Origin: WS-2 sp036507005
GTDB taxonomy: Bacteria > Eisenbacteria > RBG-16-71-46
Length of the DNA stretch: 64,000 bases
Direction: 5' to 3'
Assembly (NCBI GenBank): GCA_036507005.1
Contig: DASXQT010000025.1
Coordinates: 1 to 64,000 of the forward strand
Shown here piece by piece: positions 26,052-34,962 of the stretch (position 1 is its first letter; each line of letters opens with the position of its first letter). The notes under the pieces were generated by a model. That model worked only from the letters and a program-made list of their open reading frames with translations, was not told the origin of the DNA and did not search any database. The translations under genes were made by a program, and so were the position numbers.

Positions 26052-28199
26052 ATGACGCCGCCCCAGCCTCCCACCGCCACGATCTCCCACTACCGCCTGC
26101 TCGAGCCGCTCGGCAAGGGCGCGATGGGCGAGGTGTGGCTCGGCGAGGACACCCAGCTTCCCCGCCAGGTCGCGGTCAAGCTCCTGCCGCAGCGGCTCAC
26201 GCAGGATGCGGAGGCCGTCGACCGCCTGCTGCGCGAGGCCCAGGCGGCGGCGAGCGTGGACCATCCGGCGGTGGTCACGGTCTACGAAGCGGGGCTCGAC
26301 CAGGGCCGGCCGTACCTCGTGATGCAGCGGGTCGAAGGCGAGTCGCTCGAAGTGCGGCTCACGCGCGGCCCGCTCCCGATCGGCGACGCGATCGATCTCG
26401 CGGCCCTGATCGCCGACGCGCTGGCCGAGGTGCACGCGCTCGGCATCGTCCACCGCGACCTCAAGCCCGCGAACGTGATCCTCACCGCGCGCGGACCCAA
26501 GGTGCTCGATTTCGGGGTGGCGAGCCTGCGCGGCTCGCCCCAGCTCACCGCCGACGGGATCGCGGTGGGCACGCCCTACGCGATGAGCCCGGAGCAGATC
26601 AAGGGCCTGCCGCCCGACAACCGCTCCGACCTGTGGGCGCTGGGCGTGATGCTCTACCAGGCGCTCACCGGGAAGCGCCCGTTCGAGGGCGCGAGCTTCG
26701 AGGCGGTGATGCACGCGGTGCTCAACGTGCAGCCCGCACCGCCCAGCGCGCTGCGCGCCGGGATCGGGCCCGACCTCGACTTCATGGTGATGAAGCTGCT
26801 GCGCAAGGACGCGGGGTTCCGCTACGCGCGCGCCGAGGACCTGCACGCGGACCTGATGAACTGCGACGCCTGCCAGATCGAGGCGGCCGCCGCGCCCGGC
26901 CCGGAGCGCCCGCCGCGGCTCGCGGTGATGCCGTTCGAGGTGATGAGCGCCGAGGCCGACGACGCCTTCCTCGCCGCCGGCCTCGCCGAGGACCTGATCG
27001 TGGACCTGACCCGCCTCGGCGGGCTCACCGTCGCCTCGCGGGCCGAGGTCATGCCTTACCGCGACCGCGCGGTGCCGCCGCGCACCCTGGCGCGCGAGCT
27101 CTCGGCCGACTACCTGCTGCTCGGCAGCGTGCGCCGCGCCGGGAACCGCGCGCGCATCAGCACCCAGCTCGTGCGTGCCTCGGACGGCCACGCGCTGTGG
27201 GCCGAGCGCTTCGACCGCACGCTCGAGGACCTGTTCGACGTGCAGGCTGAGGTGTCGAAGCGCATCGTCGAGGCGCTCCACCTGGCGCTCAAGCCGGGCG
27301 AGCGCGAGATGCTGGACCGCGCGCCGACCCGCAGCCAGGAGGCCTACGGGCTCTACCTCCGGGCGCGGGACATGATCGAGAACCGCCTGCGCGATGGCAA
27401 CTTCGCGGGCGAGGAGCTGCTCAAGCGGGCGATCGAGATCGACCCCGACTTCGCGCTCGCGCACGCCGCGCTCGGCGAGTGCTTCGCTCGCCGCGCGCTG
27501 TCCTGGTACGCCGGCTTGGACGCCGCGGATCAGGCGCTGCCGCACATCCGGCGCGCGCTCGAGCTGGAGCCCGACCTGCTCGAAGGGCACTTGGCACTCG
27601 CCATGGTCCACCGCCTGAAGGGCGAGCCCGAGAAGCTGCTCCAGGCGATCGACCGCGTGATGGCGCTGGATCCGAACCACGGCGAGGCGCTGGAGTGGGC
27701 GGGGTGGAGTTACATGGCGCTGGGACAGCCGGAGCGCGCGCGCGAGGTGCTCGAGCGCGTGGTCGAGCGCAATCCCGATCGCTACAACGCCTCCAGCTTC
27801 CTCGCCAACGCCTACGAGATGCTCGGCCGTCGCGAGGACCATGTGCGCATGACCCGCCTGTGCCACGAGCGATTGCTCGACGTGCTGCGCCGCCATCCGG
27901 ACAACGTGCACGCACGTTCGCTCCTGGCCGGCTGTCTGCTCCAGCTCGACGAGCGCGAGGCCGGCATCCAGCAGACCGAGCGCACGCTGGCAATGGCGCC
28001 CGACGACGGGCGCATCCGCTACAACGCCGCCTGCGCGTTCGCGCGCGCCGGGCTCGCCGAGCGCGCCCTGGCCGAGCTCGAGCAGGCGGCGAGCCAGCTC
28101 CCCACGTACATCTCGGACTGGCCGCGGCGCGATCCCGACCTCGCGAGCCTCCACGACCACCCCGAGTTCATCCGCATGTTCGGGAAGGCGGAGAAGTAG
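26052..28199 (+). CDS. Ser/Thr protein kinase with FlgO/TolB-N-like and TPR domains
   Basis: The 715-residue protein starts with a PknB-type kinase (about residues 14-270). It has the glycine loop 'LGKGAMGEVWLGED', Lys43 in 'VAVKLL', the catalytic loop 'HRDLKPAN' (Asp136), the DFG at 153-155 and 'GTPYAMSPEQIKG'. A FlgO/adenylate-cyclase-associated region follows ('LAVMPFEVMSAEADDAF', 'LLGSVRRAGNRARISTQLV', 'LFDVQAEVSKRIVEAL'), then TPR repeats to the end. No membrane helix separates the domains, so it looks cytoplasmic. An upstream in-frame GTG would add 12 residues; the ATG is preferred. It is likely a signalling hub, with targets unknown. Confidence 0.9.
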   Translation: MTPPQPPTATISHYRLLEPLGKGAMGEVWLGEDTQLPRQVAVKLLPQRLTQDAEAVDRLLREAQAAASVDHPAVVTVYEAGLDQGRPYLVMQRVEGESLEVRLTRGPLPIGDAIDLAALIADALAEVHALGIVHRDLKPANVILTARGPKVLDFGVASLRGSPQLTADGIAVGTPYAMSPEQIKGLPPDNRSDLWALGVMLYQALTGKRPFEGASFEAVMHAVLNVQPAPPSALRAGIGPDLDFMVMKLLRKDAGFRYARAEDLHADLMNCDACQIEAAAAPGPERPPRLAVMPFEVMSAEADDAFLAAGLAEDLIVDLTRLGGLTVASRAEVMPYRDRAVPPRTLARELSADYLLLGSVRRAGNRARISTQLVRASDGHALWAERFDRTLEDLFDVQAEVSKRIVEALHLALKPGEREMLDRAPTRSQEAYGLYLRARDMIENRLRDGNFAGEELLKRAIEIDPDFALAHAALGECFARRALSWYAGLDAADQALPHIRRALELEPDLLEGHLALAMVHRLKGEPEKLLQAIDRVMALDPNHGEALEWAGWSYMALGQPERAREVLERVVERNPDRYNASSFLANAYEMLGRREDHVRMTRLCHERLLDVLRRHPDNVHARSLLAGCLLQLDEREAGIQQTERTLAMAPDDGRIRYNAACAFARAGLAERALAELEQAASQLPTYISDWPRRDPDLASLHDHPEFIRMFGKAEK

Positions 28200-28339
28200 G
28201 TCCGAGCGGCCGCGCCCCCGCACGGCCGCGGCGCGCGCGCGCGCTGGTCGGCGCTTTCGGCCCATTCGTCCCCACCCGCTGGCCAGGGGGCGCGGCGCGC
28301 TTCAGGATGCACGAGCCACGGACCGGGGGAGGACAATCC

Positions 28340-29365
28340 ATGCCCGTTCGCCGCATCCTCGCCCTCGCGTTCGCGCTTTGCTGCTTCGCGACCGCTTCGC
28401 CCGCCGCCCGCCGCGCCAAGGCGCCTGCCGCCCCGCCCCCCCGGTCGCTGATCGAGGGGATCGAGCTCTACAGCCTCGACGCCCCGCACTCGTCGGTCGA
28501 GTTCGTGGTGCCGTGGATGGGAATCTCCAAGGTGCACGGCACCTTCGACGACATCCGCGCCACCATCGCCTTCGACTCGCTGGACCTGACGCGCTCGTCG
28601 GTCACGGTCGTGATGCGCGCCGCCACCATCACGACCCATTTCGAGCGACGCGACAAGGACCTCAAGGGCCCCGACTTCTTCGACGTCGAGAAGTTCCCCT
28701 TCGTCACCTTCACGAGCCGCGAGGTGGTACAGGAAGGCGATGGCTTCAGGCTGCGCGGGCCGCTCACGATCCACGGAGTCACGCACGACGTCGAGATCCC
28801 CTTCACCTTCAACGGCCACATCAAGGACGCGGGCGGCGACGACCGCATCGGCTTCGAAGGCCGGCTCACGATCAAGCGCAAGGACTATGGCATCGTCGGG
28901 CCGGCGCGGTTCAATCTGCTGCTCGAGAAGGGGCTCGTGATCGGCGAGGACGTGGAGATCCCGATCGCGATCGAGGGCTGGAAGCCGGCGCCACGCGACA
29001 CCATGCGCGAGCCGGTCCCAGATTCGCTCTACCGCGCGATCCTGGCCCGCGGCGTGGCGGCCGCGGCCAGGCAGTACCGCGCGCTGCGGGCGCAGACGCC
29101 CGACTCGCTCATGCGGGTGGACGAGGGCGTGCTGAACGCCGTGGGATACCAGCTGCTCTCCAAGGGCCTCACCGCCGACGCGATCGAGCTGTTCCAGCTC
29201 GAGACCGAGGCCTATCCCGCGAACGCGTTCGGCTACTCCGGGCTGGGTCAGGCCTACGCGACCGCGGGGAGCCGCGAGCCGGCGCTGCAGGCGCTCGACA
29301 AGGCGGTCGCGATCGAGCCCGCCGCGACCCGCGCGCTGGCGATCCTGAGGCGGCTGCGCGGGTAG
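28340..29365 (+). CDS. YceI-family periplasmic protein with C-terminal TPR
   Basis: YceI domains are lipocalin-like beta barrels that bind isoprenoid-type lipids in the periplasm. The 341-residue product has a signal peptide (residues 1-22), then a YceI domain ('SLDAPHSSVEFVVPWMGISK', 'RRDKDLKGPDFFDVEKFPFV', 'LTIHGVTHDVEIPFTF', 'RLTIKRKDYGI'). From about residue 240 there is a helical stretch that includes one TPR-like unit ('AFGYSGLGQAYATAGSREPA'). The start has 'gggggagga' eight bases upstream. Most YceI proteins are about 190 residues, so the TPR extension is unusual and suggests a protein partner. Confidence 0.88.
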   Translation: MPVRRILALAFALCCFATASPAARRAKAPAAPPPRSLIEGIELYSLDAPHSSVEFVVPWMGISKVHGTFDDIRATIAFDSLDLTRSSVTVVMRAATITTHFERRDKDLKGPDFFDVEKFPFVTFTSREVVQEGDGFRLRGPLTIHGVTHDVEIPFTFNGHIKDAGGDDRIGFEGRLTIKRKDYGIVGPARFNLLLEKGLVIGEDVEIPIAIEGWKPAPRDTMREPVPDSLYRAILARGVAAAARQYRALRAQTPDSLMRVDEGVLNAVGYQLLSKGLTADAIELFQLETEAYPANAFGYSGLGQAYATAGSREPALQALDKAVAIEPAATRALAILRRLRG

Positions 29366-29573
29366 CTCCCGTACCGGAGGCCGGTGGGCTGTTTCATCGC
29401 GCTCTGGCGGAGCGCGCTACGGGGCGCCCGGCATCCGGCCCTGAGCCCGCCCGCGGGCGGCCCCGAGCCCGCGGCGTGCCACGCGATGCGAAAAGCCTCG
29501 CCCGCAGTCCCGGAGCTGTGAAACAATTGTCGCCTCGTTTTTCTTTCCCCCCACGTGCAGGAGAGGTCGCGCC

Positions 29574-30572
29574 ATGAAATCCCCCACTCGCCGCGGAGTC
29601 ACGCTCCTCGGATTCGCCTTGGCCGCCACGCTGGCGGGCTGCGGCGCCTCGCAGAAGCCCCTTTCCCCGGTGTCCAAAACGCTCGCTCCGCAGCCGCTCG
29701 CCGGCAGCACGGAGCGACCGGGGGCCGCGATCTCCGCGCCCGAGGGCGTGCGGGGGTATTTCCCGCTCGAGCTCGGAAATCGCTGGCAGTACGCGCGCAC
29801 CTTCCGGCTGCAGGTGATCGAGACCGGGCGGCCGCCGAGCCCGACGCTGGAGTACCACGCCCGGATCGACGGCGAGATGTCCTGCTCGGAGACGCGGGGT
29901 GGGCGCGATTACACCGTCGAGCACCGGGTCGAGCGCCCGTCGGGTGGTTCCGAGATCCACTCCTGGATCCGTTTCCGGCAGGACCGGAGCGGGCTCTACG
30001 AGGCGGACCTGGCCATCGGAGAGCCGGCGTGCGATGCCGCCGGCCCGGGAGCGGAGGGGAAGCACTCCTACGCCGCCGCCGCGGCGCTCGACGGCGTGTG
30101 GGATCGGGCGCTGCGCTCGGTCTCCGAGGCCCGGCGCCCCGCCTTCCTGGCCGCGCGGAATCGCCTCCAAGAGCGGCTTGCCCTCATGGAGGCCCGCGTC
30201 CCCGGGCGCGGCGGTCCCTCGGGGCCTGCCGCGGGGGAGCTCACGCGCCTCCGCTACCCGCTGCACCCCGGTCAGAGCTGGAACATCCGTGAGGCCCCCT
30301 ACGTGTACGCGGCCGAGGTCGAGGGCAGGAACGTGCTCGATCTCCCCGCCGGCAGGCTCCCGGCGTTCCGGATCCGATACAGCGCGGATTTCTTTGGGCC
30401 CAAAGACTTCGTCCGAGTCTGGTACGGCCGCAGCGGCCTCCTCAGGGTTGCCGCACACGCCGAGGGCGTGGCGACCGACCAGAACGGCAACCCGATCGGC
30501 GTGGTGATCTCGGACGAAGACCAGGTGCTGGTGGATCTGTCGCTGAGCCACGGGCGCTTCGCCGGGCGCTGA
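29574..30572 (+). CDS. Lipoprotein of unknown function
   Basis: The 332-residue protein has a lipoprotein signal with lipobox LAGC (Cys22) after a hydrophobic run. The mature part opens with a Pro-rich linker and 'GVRGYFPLELGNRWQYARTF', a pattern seen in families of secreted beta-sandwich proteins that often begin 'YFPLxxGNxW'. No catalytic motif is evident. The start follows 'caggagagg'. There is no operon partner: the gene upstream ends 208 bp away, and the gene downstream begins 215 bp later. Confidence 0.75.
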   Translation: MKSPTRRGVTLLGFALAATLAGCGASQKPLSPVSKTLAPQPLAGSTERPGAAISAPEGVRGYFPLELGNRWQYARTFRLQVIETGRPPSPTLEYHARIDGEMSCSETRGGRDYTVEHRVERPSGGSEIHSWIRFRQDRSGLYEADLAIGEPACDAAGPGAEGKHSYAAAAALDGVWDRALRSVSEARRPAFLAARNRLQERLALMEARVPGRGGPSGPAAGELTRLRYPLHPGQSWNIREAPYVYAAEVEGRNVLDLPAGRLPAFRIRYSADFFGPKDFVRVWYGRSGLLRVAAHAEGVATDQNGNPIGVVISDEDQVLVDLSLSHGRFAGR

Positions 30573-30787
30573 CCCCCGCCGCCATCCCGCCGCCGCACCG
30601 AGCCGGAACTTTGCCGCGCTCGTCGCCGTAGGCTCCCTCGCCGTATCGCGATCGCGCGCGAGCGGCGCGCCCGTTCTGCACTTGCGCGCGCTCGGAGCCC
30701 GGATGGCCACTTCCAACCCTTTCCGCTTCCCCGGGGTCTAAGGCCGGCGTCACCATGGACCCGCACGGGCCGCAGGGGGGAGGACGA

Positions 30788-33472
30788 TTGAAGAGCCTTG
30801 CTTTCACGCTGATCGCTCTGGCCGCCGCCCCGGCCGCCCTGGCCGCCTCGAACGGGGTCGCCGACGACAGCCTCGCCGCCTCCAAGCGGCCGGTGACGGC
30901 GGTTCGCACCGGGGCGCCGATCGTGGTGGACGGGCTGCTCGACGAGCCGGTGTGGCACAACGACCACGCCGCGACCTGGTTCCGGCAGAGCGACCCGGTC
31001 GAGGGCGCGGAGCCCAGCCAGCGCACCGAGGTGCGCATGGCGTACGACGACGAGGCGCTCTACGTGGGCGCGCGCATGTACGACAGCGCGCCCGACTCGA
31101 TCCAGGCGCGCCTCAGCCGCCGCGACTTCAGCATCCCCGCGGACCGCTTCGGACTCTTCCTCGATCCCTACTGCGACCGGCGCACCGGCTACTACTTCAT
31201 CGTGAACGCCGCCGGCACCCAGTTCGACGGCACGCTCATGAACGACAGCTGGGACGACTCGTCGTGGGACGGGGTGTGGGAGTCGCGGGCCCGCATCGAC
31301 TCGCTGGGCTGGTCGCTGGAGATGCGGATCCCGTACTCGCAGCTCCGCTTCCAGAAGAGCGACCGCTACCAGTGGGGGATCAACTTCAAGCGCGTCATCC
31401 AGCGGCGGAGCGAGGAAGACTACCTGGTCTACCAGCCCAAGCGCGGCAGCGGCTTCGTGTCCCGCTTCCCGCTGGTGACCGGGATCGAGAACATCCATCC
31501 GGGGCGCGCGATCGAGGTCCTTCCCTACGTCACGAACAAGGCCGAGTACCTGGTGCACGCGCCGCTCGACCCGTTCAACGACGGCTCGAGGCTCGGGCTC
31601 GAGAGCGGCGCCGACCTGCGCATGGCGGTGGGGAGCCGGCTCACCCTCAACGCCACGGCGAATCCCGACTTCGGGCAGGTCGAGGTAGACCCGGCGGTGG
31701 TCAACCTGAGCAACGCCGAGACCTTCTTCACCGAGAAGCGCCCGTTCTTCGTCGAGGGCTCCTCGAACTTCGGATGCGGCAATCAGGGAGCGAACGACTA
31801 CTGGGGCTTCAACTGGCCCGAGCCGAACTTCTTCTACTCGCGCCGCATCGGGCGCGCGCCGCAGGGCGGCGTGAGCGGCGACTACGTGGACGAGCCGATC
31901 GGCACCCGGATCCTGGGGGCGGCCAAGCTCACCGGGAAGCTGACGTCGAGCATGAACGTCGGCGTGCTGCAGGCGGTCACGGCGCGCGAGTTCGCGGACG
32001 TGAGCGCGAGCGGAATACGCTCGCGCCAGGAGGTCGAGCCCCAGACCTACTACGGCGTGCTGCGCGGGCTCAAGGAGTTCAAGGACCGCCGCCAGGGATT
32101 CGGGGTGATGACCACGCTGGCCGCCCGCTCCTTCGAGGATCACGCGCTCGAGGACCAGCTCAACGCGCAATCGCTCGTGACCGCGACCGACGGTTGGGCG
32201 TTCCTCGACCGCAACCAGACCTGGGTGATCTCGGGGTGGTCGGCGCTCACCCACGTGCGCGGCACCGCGAGCGAGATCCGGAGCGTGCAGACCAACCGCC
32301 TGCACTACCTCCAGCGGCCGGACGCCGACCACCTGGGCGTGGATCCCGGCGCCACGTCCCTCACCGGCTTCGGGAGCCGGTACTGGCTCAACAAGCAGAA
32401 GGGGAGCTGGATGTGCAACTCGGCGCTCGGCTTCATGAATCCCAAGTTCGACGTGAACGACATGGGATACATGCGGCGCGCCGACGTGATCAACGGCCAC
32501 ATCGGCGGCGGATACAAGTGGACCAAGCCCACGAAGCTCCACAAGTATCAGGACGTGCTCGGCGCGGTGTTCGCGAGCTACAACTTCGACGGCGATCCCA
32601 CCTGGGGCGGCGTGTGGGGCGGCGGCCAGACCGAGTTCGTGAACAACTACAGCTGGAACTACAAGCTGGCGTTCAACCCGCAGACCGTGAACGATCGCCG
32701 CACGCGAGGCGGGCCGCTCATGCTCAACAAGCCCGGGTACGAGATCTACGACTACTTCGACACCGACGGGGCCCACAAGCTGTTCTACTTCTTCGAATAC
32801 GACAGCTATCACCAGACGTCGGGCTCGTGGAACCTGTGGGCCAACCCCGGGGTCGAGTGGAAGCCGGTGTCGAACGTGCTGTTCCGGGTGGGCCCCGAGC
32901 TGACCCTGAACCACGAGAACGCGCAGTTCATCGGGGCCTTCGCCGATCCGCTCGCCGGCGCCACGTTCGGGCAGCGCTACGTGTTCGCGACCCTCGACCA
33001 GACGCAGGTCTCGGCGGGGGTGCGCCTCAACTGGGCGTTCACGCCGCGCTTGAGCTTCCAGCTCTACGCCCAGCCGCTGATCTCGACCGGCGAGTACTCC
33101 GACTTCAAGGAGCTGGCGCGGCCGCGCAGCTACGAGTTCAAGCAATACTTGGCCGCCGGCGGCACCTACGACAAGAACACCGGCACGCTCGACCCCGACG
33201 GCCCCGGTCCGGCCCCGGCCTTCGCGATCGGAAACCCCGACTGGGGCTTCGACGGGCATCCGGACTTCGACTACAAGTCGCTGCGCGGAAACGCGGTGAT
33301 GCGCTGGGAGTACCTGCCGGGCTCGACGCTCTACCTGGTGTGGACGCAGACCCGCAGCGACCTGCTCCCGCACGTCGGCAACTTCGACCTCGGACCGTCG
33401 CTCGACCAGCTCACCTCGACCGACGCCGACAACATCTTCCTCGCCAAGGTGACGTACTACTTCAGCCTGTAG
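30788..33472 (+). CDS. DUF5916 outer-membrane protein with N-terminal CBM9-like domain
   Basis: The protein of about 894 residues has a signal peptide ('KSLAFTLIALAAAPAALA'), then a carbohydrate-binding family-9-like domain: 'PIVVDGLLDEPVWHNDHA', 'QRTEVRMAYDDEALYVGARM', 'RFGLFLDPYCDRRTGYYFIV' and 'WSLEMRIPYSQLRFQ'. The rest is the large DUF5916 beta-barrel-like region ('ETFFTEKRPFFVEGSSNFG'), ending with the aromatic strand 'AKVTYYFSL' typical of outer-membrane barrels. A TTG start at 30788 puts the signal peptide first and follows 'gggggagga'. An in-frame ATG at 30755 is the alternative. Function is unknown; such proteins are thought to act in surface polymer binding or uptake. Confidence 0.85.
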   Translation: MKSLAFTLIALAAAPAALAASNGVADDSLAASKRPVTAVRTGAPIVVDGLLDEPVWHNDHAATWFRQSDPVEGAEPSQRTEVRMAYDDEALYVGARMYDSAPDSIQARLSRRDFSIPADRFGLFLDPYCDRRTGYYFIVNAAGTQFDGTLMNDSWDDSSWDGVWESRARIDSLGWSLEMRIPYSQLRFQKSDRYQWGINFKRVIQRRSEEDYLVYQPKRGSGFVSRFPLVTGIENIHPGRAIEVLPYVTNKAEYLVHAPLDPFNDGSRLGLESGADLRMAVGSRLTLNATANPDFGQVEVDPAVVNLSNAETFFTEKRPFFVEGSSNFGCGNQGANDYWGFNWPEPNFFYSRRIGRAPQGGVSGDYVDEPIGTRILGAAKLTGKLTSSMNVGVLQAVTAREFADVSASGIRSRQEVEPQTYYGVLRGLKEFKDRRQGFGVMTTLAARSFEDHALEDQLNAQSLVTATDGWAFLDRNQTWVISGWSALTHVRGTASEIRSVQTNRLHYLQRPDADHLGVDPGATSLTGFGSRYWLNKQKGSWMCNSALGFMNPKFDVNDMGYMRRADVINGHIGGGYKWTKPTKLHKYQDVLGAVFASYNFDGDPTWGGVWGGGQTEFVNNYSWNYKLAFNPQTVNDRRTRGGPLMLNKPGYEIYDYFDTDGAHKLFYFFEYDSYHQTSGSWNLWANPGVEWKPVSNVLFRVGPELTLNHENAQFIGAFADPLAGATFGQRYVFATLDQTQVSAGVRLNWAFTPRLSFQLYAQPLISTGEYSDFKELARPRSYEFKQYLAAGGTYDKNTGTLDPDGPGPAPAFAIGNPDWGFDGHPDFDYKSLRGNAVMRWEYLPGSTLYLVWTQTRSDLLPHVGNFDLGPSLDQLTSTDADNIFLAKVTYYFSL

Positions 33473-33536
33473 CGGGGAAGGGGGCTCGTACCCCGCGGTC
33501 CTTCCCGACTCCTGACCGGGCGGCGGACCGAAGCGA

Positions 33537-33564
33537 GAAGCCCGGCGCTCACGCGCCGGGCTTC
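33537..33564. terminator. Bidirectional terminator between convergent genes
   Basis: A perfect 11-bp stem (GAAGCCCGGCG / CGCCGGGCTTC) with a 6-base loop lies between the convergent genes ending at 33472 and 33712. On the plus strand it is followed by a short T-rich 'ttcgtg'. Confidence 0.6.
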
Positions 33565-33711
33565 TTCGTGCAAAGGGCGATGGGGCAGGGTGCCCGATTT
33601 CGCGGCCGGGCCGATGCTGTACCGTTTCCGAATCGACGCGCCCTCAACGCGCCGGCGTGATGCATCCCGCGGGGCCGACGTCGAGCCACCCGCGGGTCTC
33701 CCCGTGCGGCC

Positions 33712-34698
33712 TCATCGCGCCAGCACCACCTTCTGCGCGACGCGGCGCCCATCGGGCGCCGTCAGCCGAATGAAGTATACGCCATTCCTCGCATACGTGC
33801 GGTCGTCGCGGCGTCCGTCCCAGAACCAGCCGTGGCTGCCGGCCACCCGGAACTCGTGGAGCAGGCTGCGCACGAGCCGACCCTGGGTGTCGAAGATCGC
33901 GATGTCGACCACGCCGGCGGTCGGGATCGTGAACGAGACGTCGGTGCACTTGACCATCGGGTTCGGGTAGGGAGGCGCGAGCGCGGTCCGGAGGCGCAGC
34001 GGCTCGGGATGCGGCGCCACGTCCACGTTCGAGCTGCCCATCGTGCTCTCGGCGGTGGTGAAGATGAAGTCGCCGCTCTGGAACGAAACGTCGTCGCCGT
34101 TCGCCGAGTTGCCGGCGGCGAAGAAGTAGATCTTGCCGCTGTCGCCCGGCGGAGCCTGCCAGTCCACGTGCCATTCGACCGGACCGAGCTCGCCCCAGTG
34201 GGTGGAGGCGTGGGTCTCGGTGTCGTCGGCGAGGTCGCGGGTGTGCTCGATGTAGCGGCGGTTCTTCCAGACGCTCGTCGAGAGTCCCTGCACGATCTTG
34301 AACGTGTCCGGAGGCGAGTTGGCGCCGAGGATCCAGGTGCCCACGCCGTCCCCGGTCGAGGCCTGGACCGCCTGGAGCTGGAAGCCCCAGCGCAGCGGGG
34401 TGGCCGGCACCGGGTCCCAGGTGTGCTCGAGGTGGACGCGCAAGGTGTAGGTCTGGCCCGGGGTGTAGTTTGCGGGCACGTCGAGGATGCGGAGCAGCCC
34501 GCTCGGATCGTTGATTCCGGAGGGGATGCCGTCGGTGTTCGCCGAGTGACACTGCCTGCAGGTCGGCTCCGCTGTCTTGTTCTGCACCTGGAAGGCGCCG
34601 GTCTTGCTGGCGGGGGGACCGGATGAGTAGGCGAACGCGAGGCTGGCGCCTCCGACCACGATCAGGACGACGACGGCCCGTACGAAAAAGTTGCGCAT
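33712..34698 (-). CDS. Secreted Reeler-like (choice-of-anchor) protein with CxxCH motif and FlgD-Ig tail
   Basis: The 328-residue protein has a signal peptide ('VVVLIVVGGASLAFA'). A single CxxCH motif ('EPTCRQCHSANTDG') that could bind one c-type heme follows. Next comes a Reeler/choice-of-anchor-like beta-sandwich ('NYTPGQTYTLRVHLEHTW', 'RWGFQLQAVQAS', 'GKIYFFAAGNSANGDDV'). It ends in a FlgD-like Ig domain ('VDIAIFDTQGRLVRSLLHEF', 'ARNGVYFIRLTAPDGRRVAQ'). This domain set is often predicted to be surface-exported. Heme attachment is inferred from the motif only. It is divergent from mqnE, with a 264-bp gap holding an inverted repeat. Confidence 0.85.
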   Translation of the reverse strand: MRNFFVRAVVVLIVVGGASLAFAYSSGPPASKTGAFQVQNKTAEPTCRQCHSANTDGIPSGINDPSGLLRILDVPANYTPGQTYTLRVHLEHTWDPVPATPLRWGFQLQAVQASTGDGVGTWILGANSPPDTFKIVQGLSTSVWKNRRYIEHTRDLADDTETHASTHWGELGPVEWHVDWQAPPGDSGKIYFFAAGNSANGDDVSFQSGDFIFTTAESTMGSSNVDVAPHPEPLRLRTALAPPYPNPMVKCTDVSFTIPTAGVVDIAIFDTQGRLVRSLLHEFRVAGSHGWFWDGRRDDRTYARNGVYFIRLTAPDGRRVAQKVVLAR

Positions 34699-34760
34699 GG
34701 TGCGGCCTCTAGGCCGAAGGGGGACGTGGGAATCGGCACCCAGAGGCCAGATCATACACG

Positions 34761-34792
34761 ACCGAAATGCGGTTGGGGCGTCGAATTTCGGT
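34761..34792. promoter_or_regulatory. Inverted repeat ACCGAAAT-N16-ATTTCGGT, possible operator
   Basis: Two perfect 8-bp arms (34761-34768 and 34785-34792) stand in the divergent intergenic region about 65 bp upstream of the minus-strand CxxCH protein gene. The AT-bearing arms contrast with the GC-rich background. The regulator is unknown. Confidence 0.4.
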
Positions 34793-34894
34793 TCCTCGGG
34801 GGCCGCCGCCAGGCCGGCTCGGCCGCTCGCCACGCGCGGATGCCCCGCCGATGCTCCGCCCCGCGCGACGCTCCCGCCAGCGCTCCGCCCGCGC

Positions 34895-34923
34895 TCGACC
34901 CACCGTTTCGCCACCGTTATACT
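34895..34923 (+). promoter_or_regulatory. Sigma-70-type promoter of mqnE
   Basis: TCGACC (34895-34900) and TATACT (34918-34923) are separated by 17 bases, and the predicted leader to the mqnE ATG is about 33 bases. Confidence 0.5.
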
Positions 34924-34962
34924 GCGCCGGCCTCGAGCCCACCCGGAGACACTCGTTACCCC

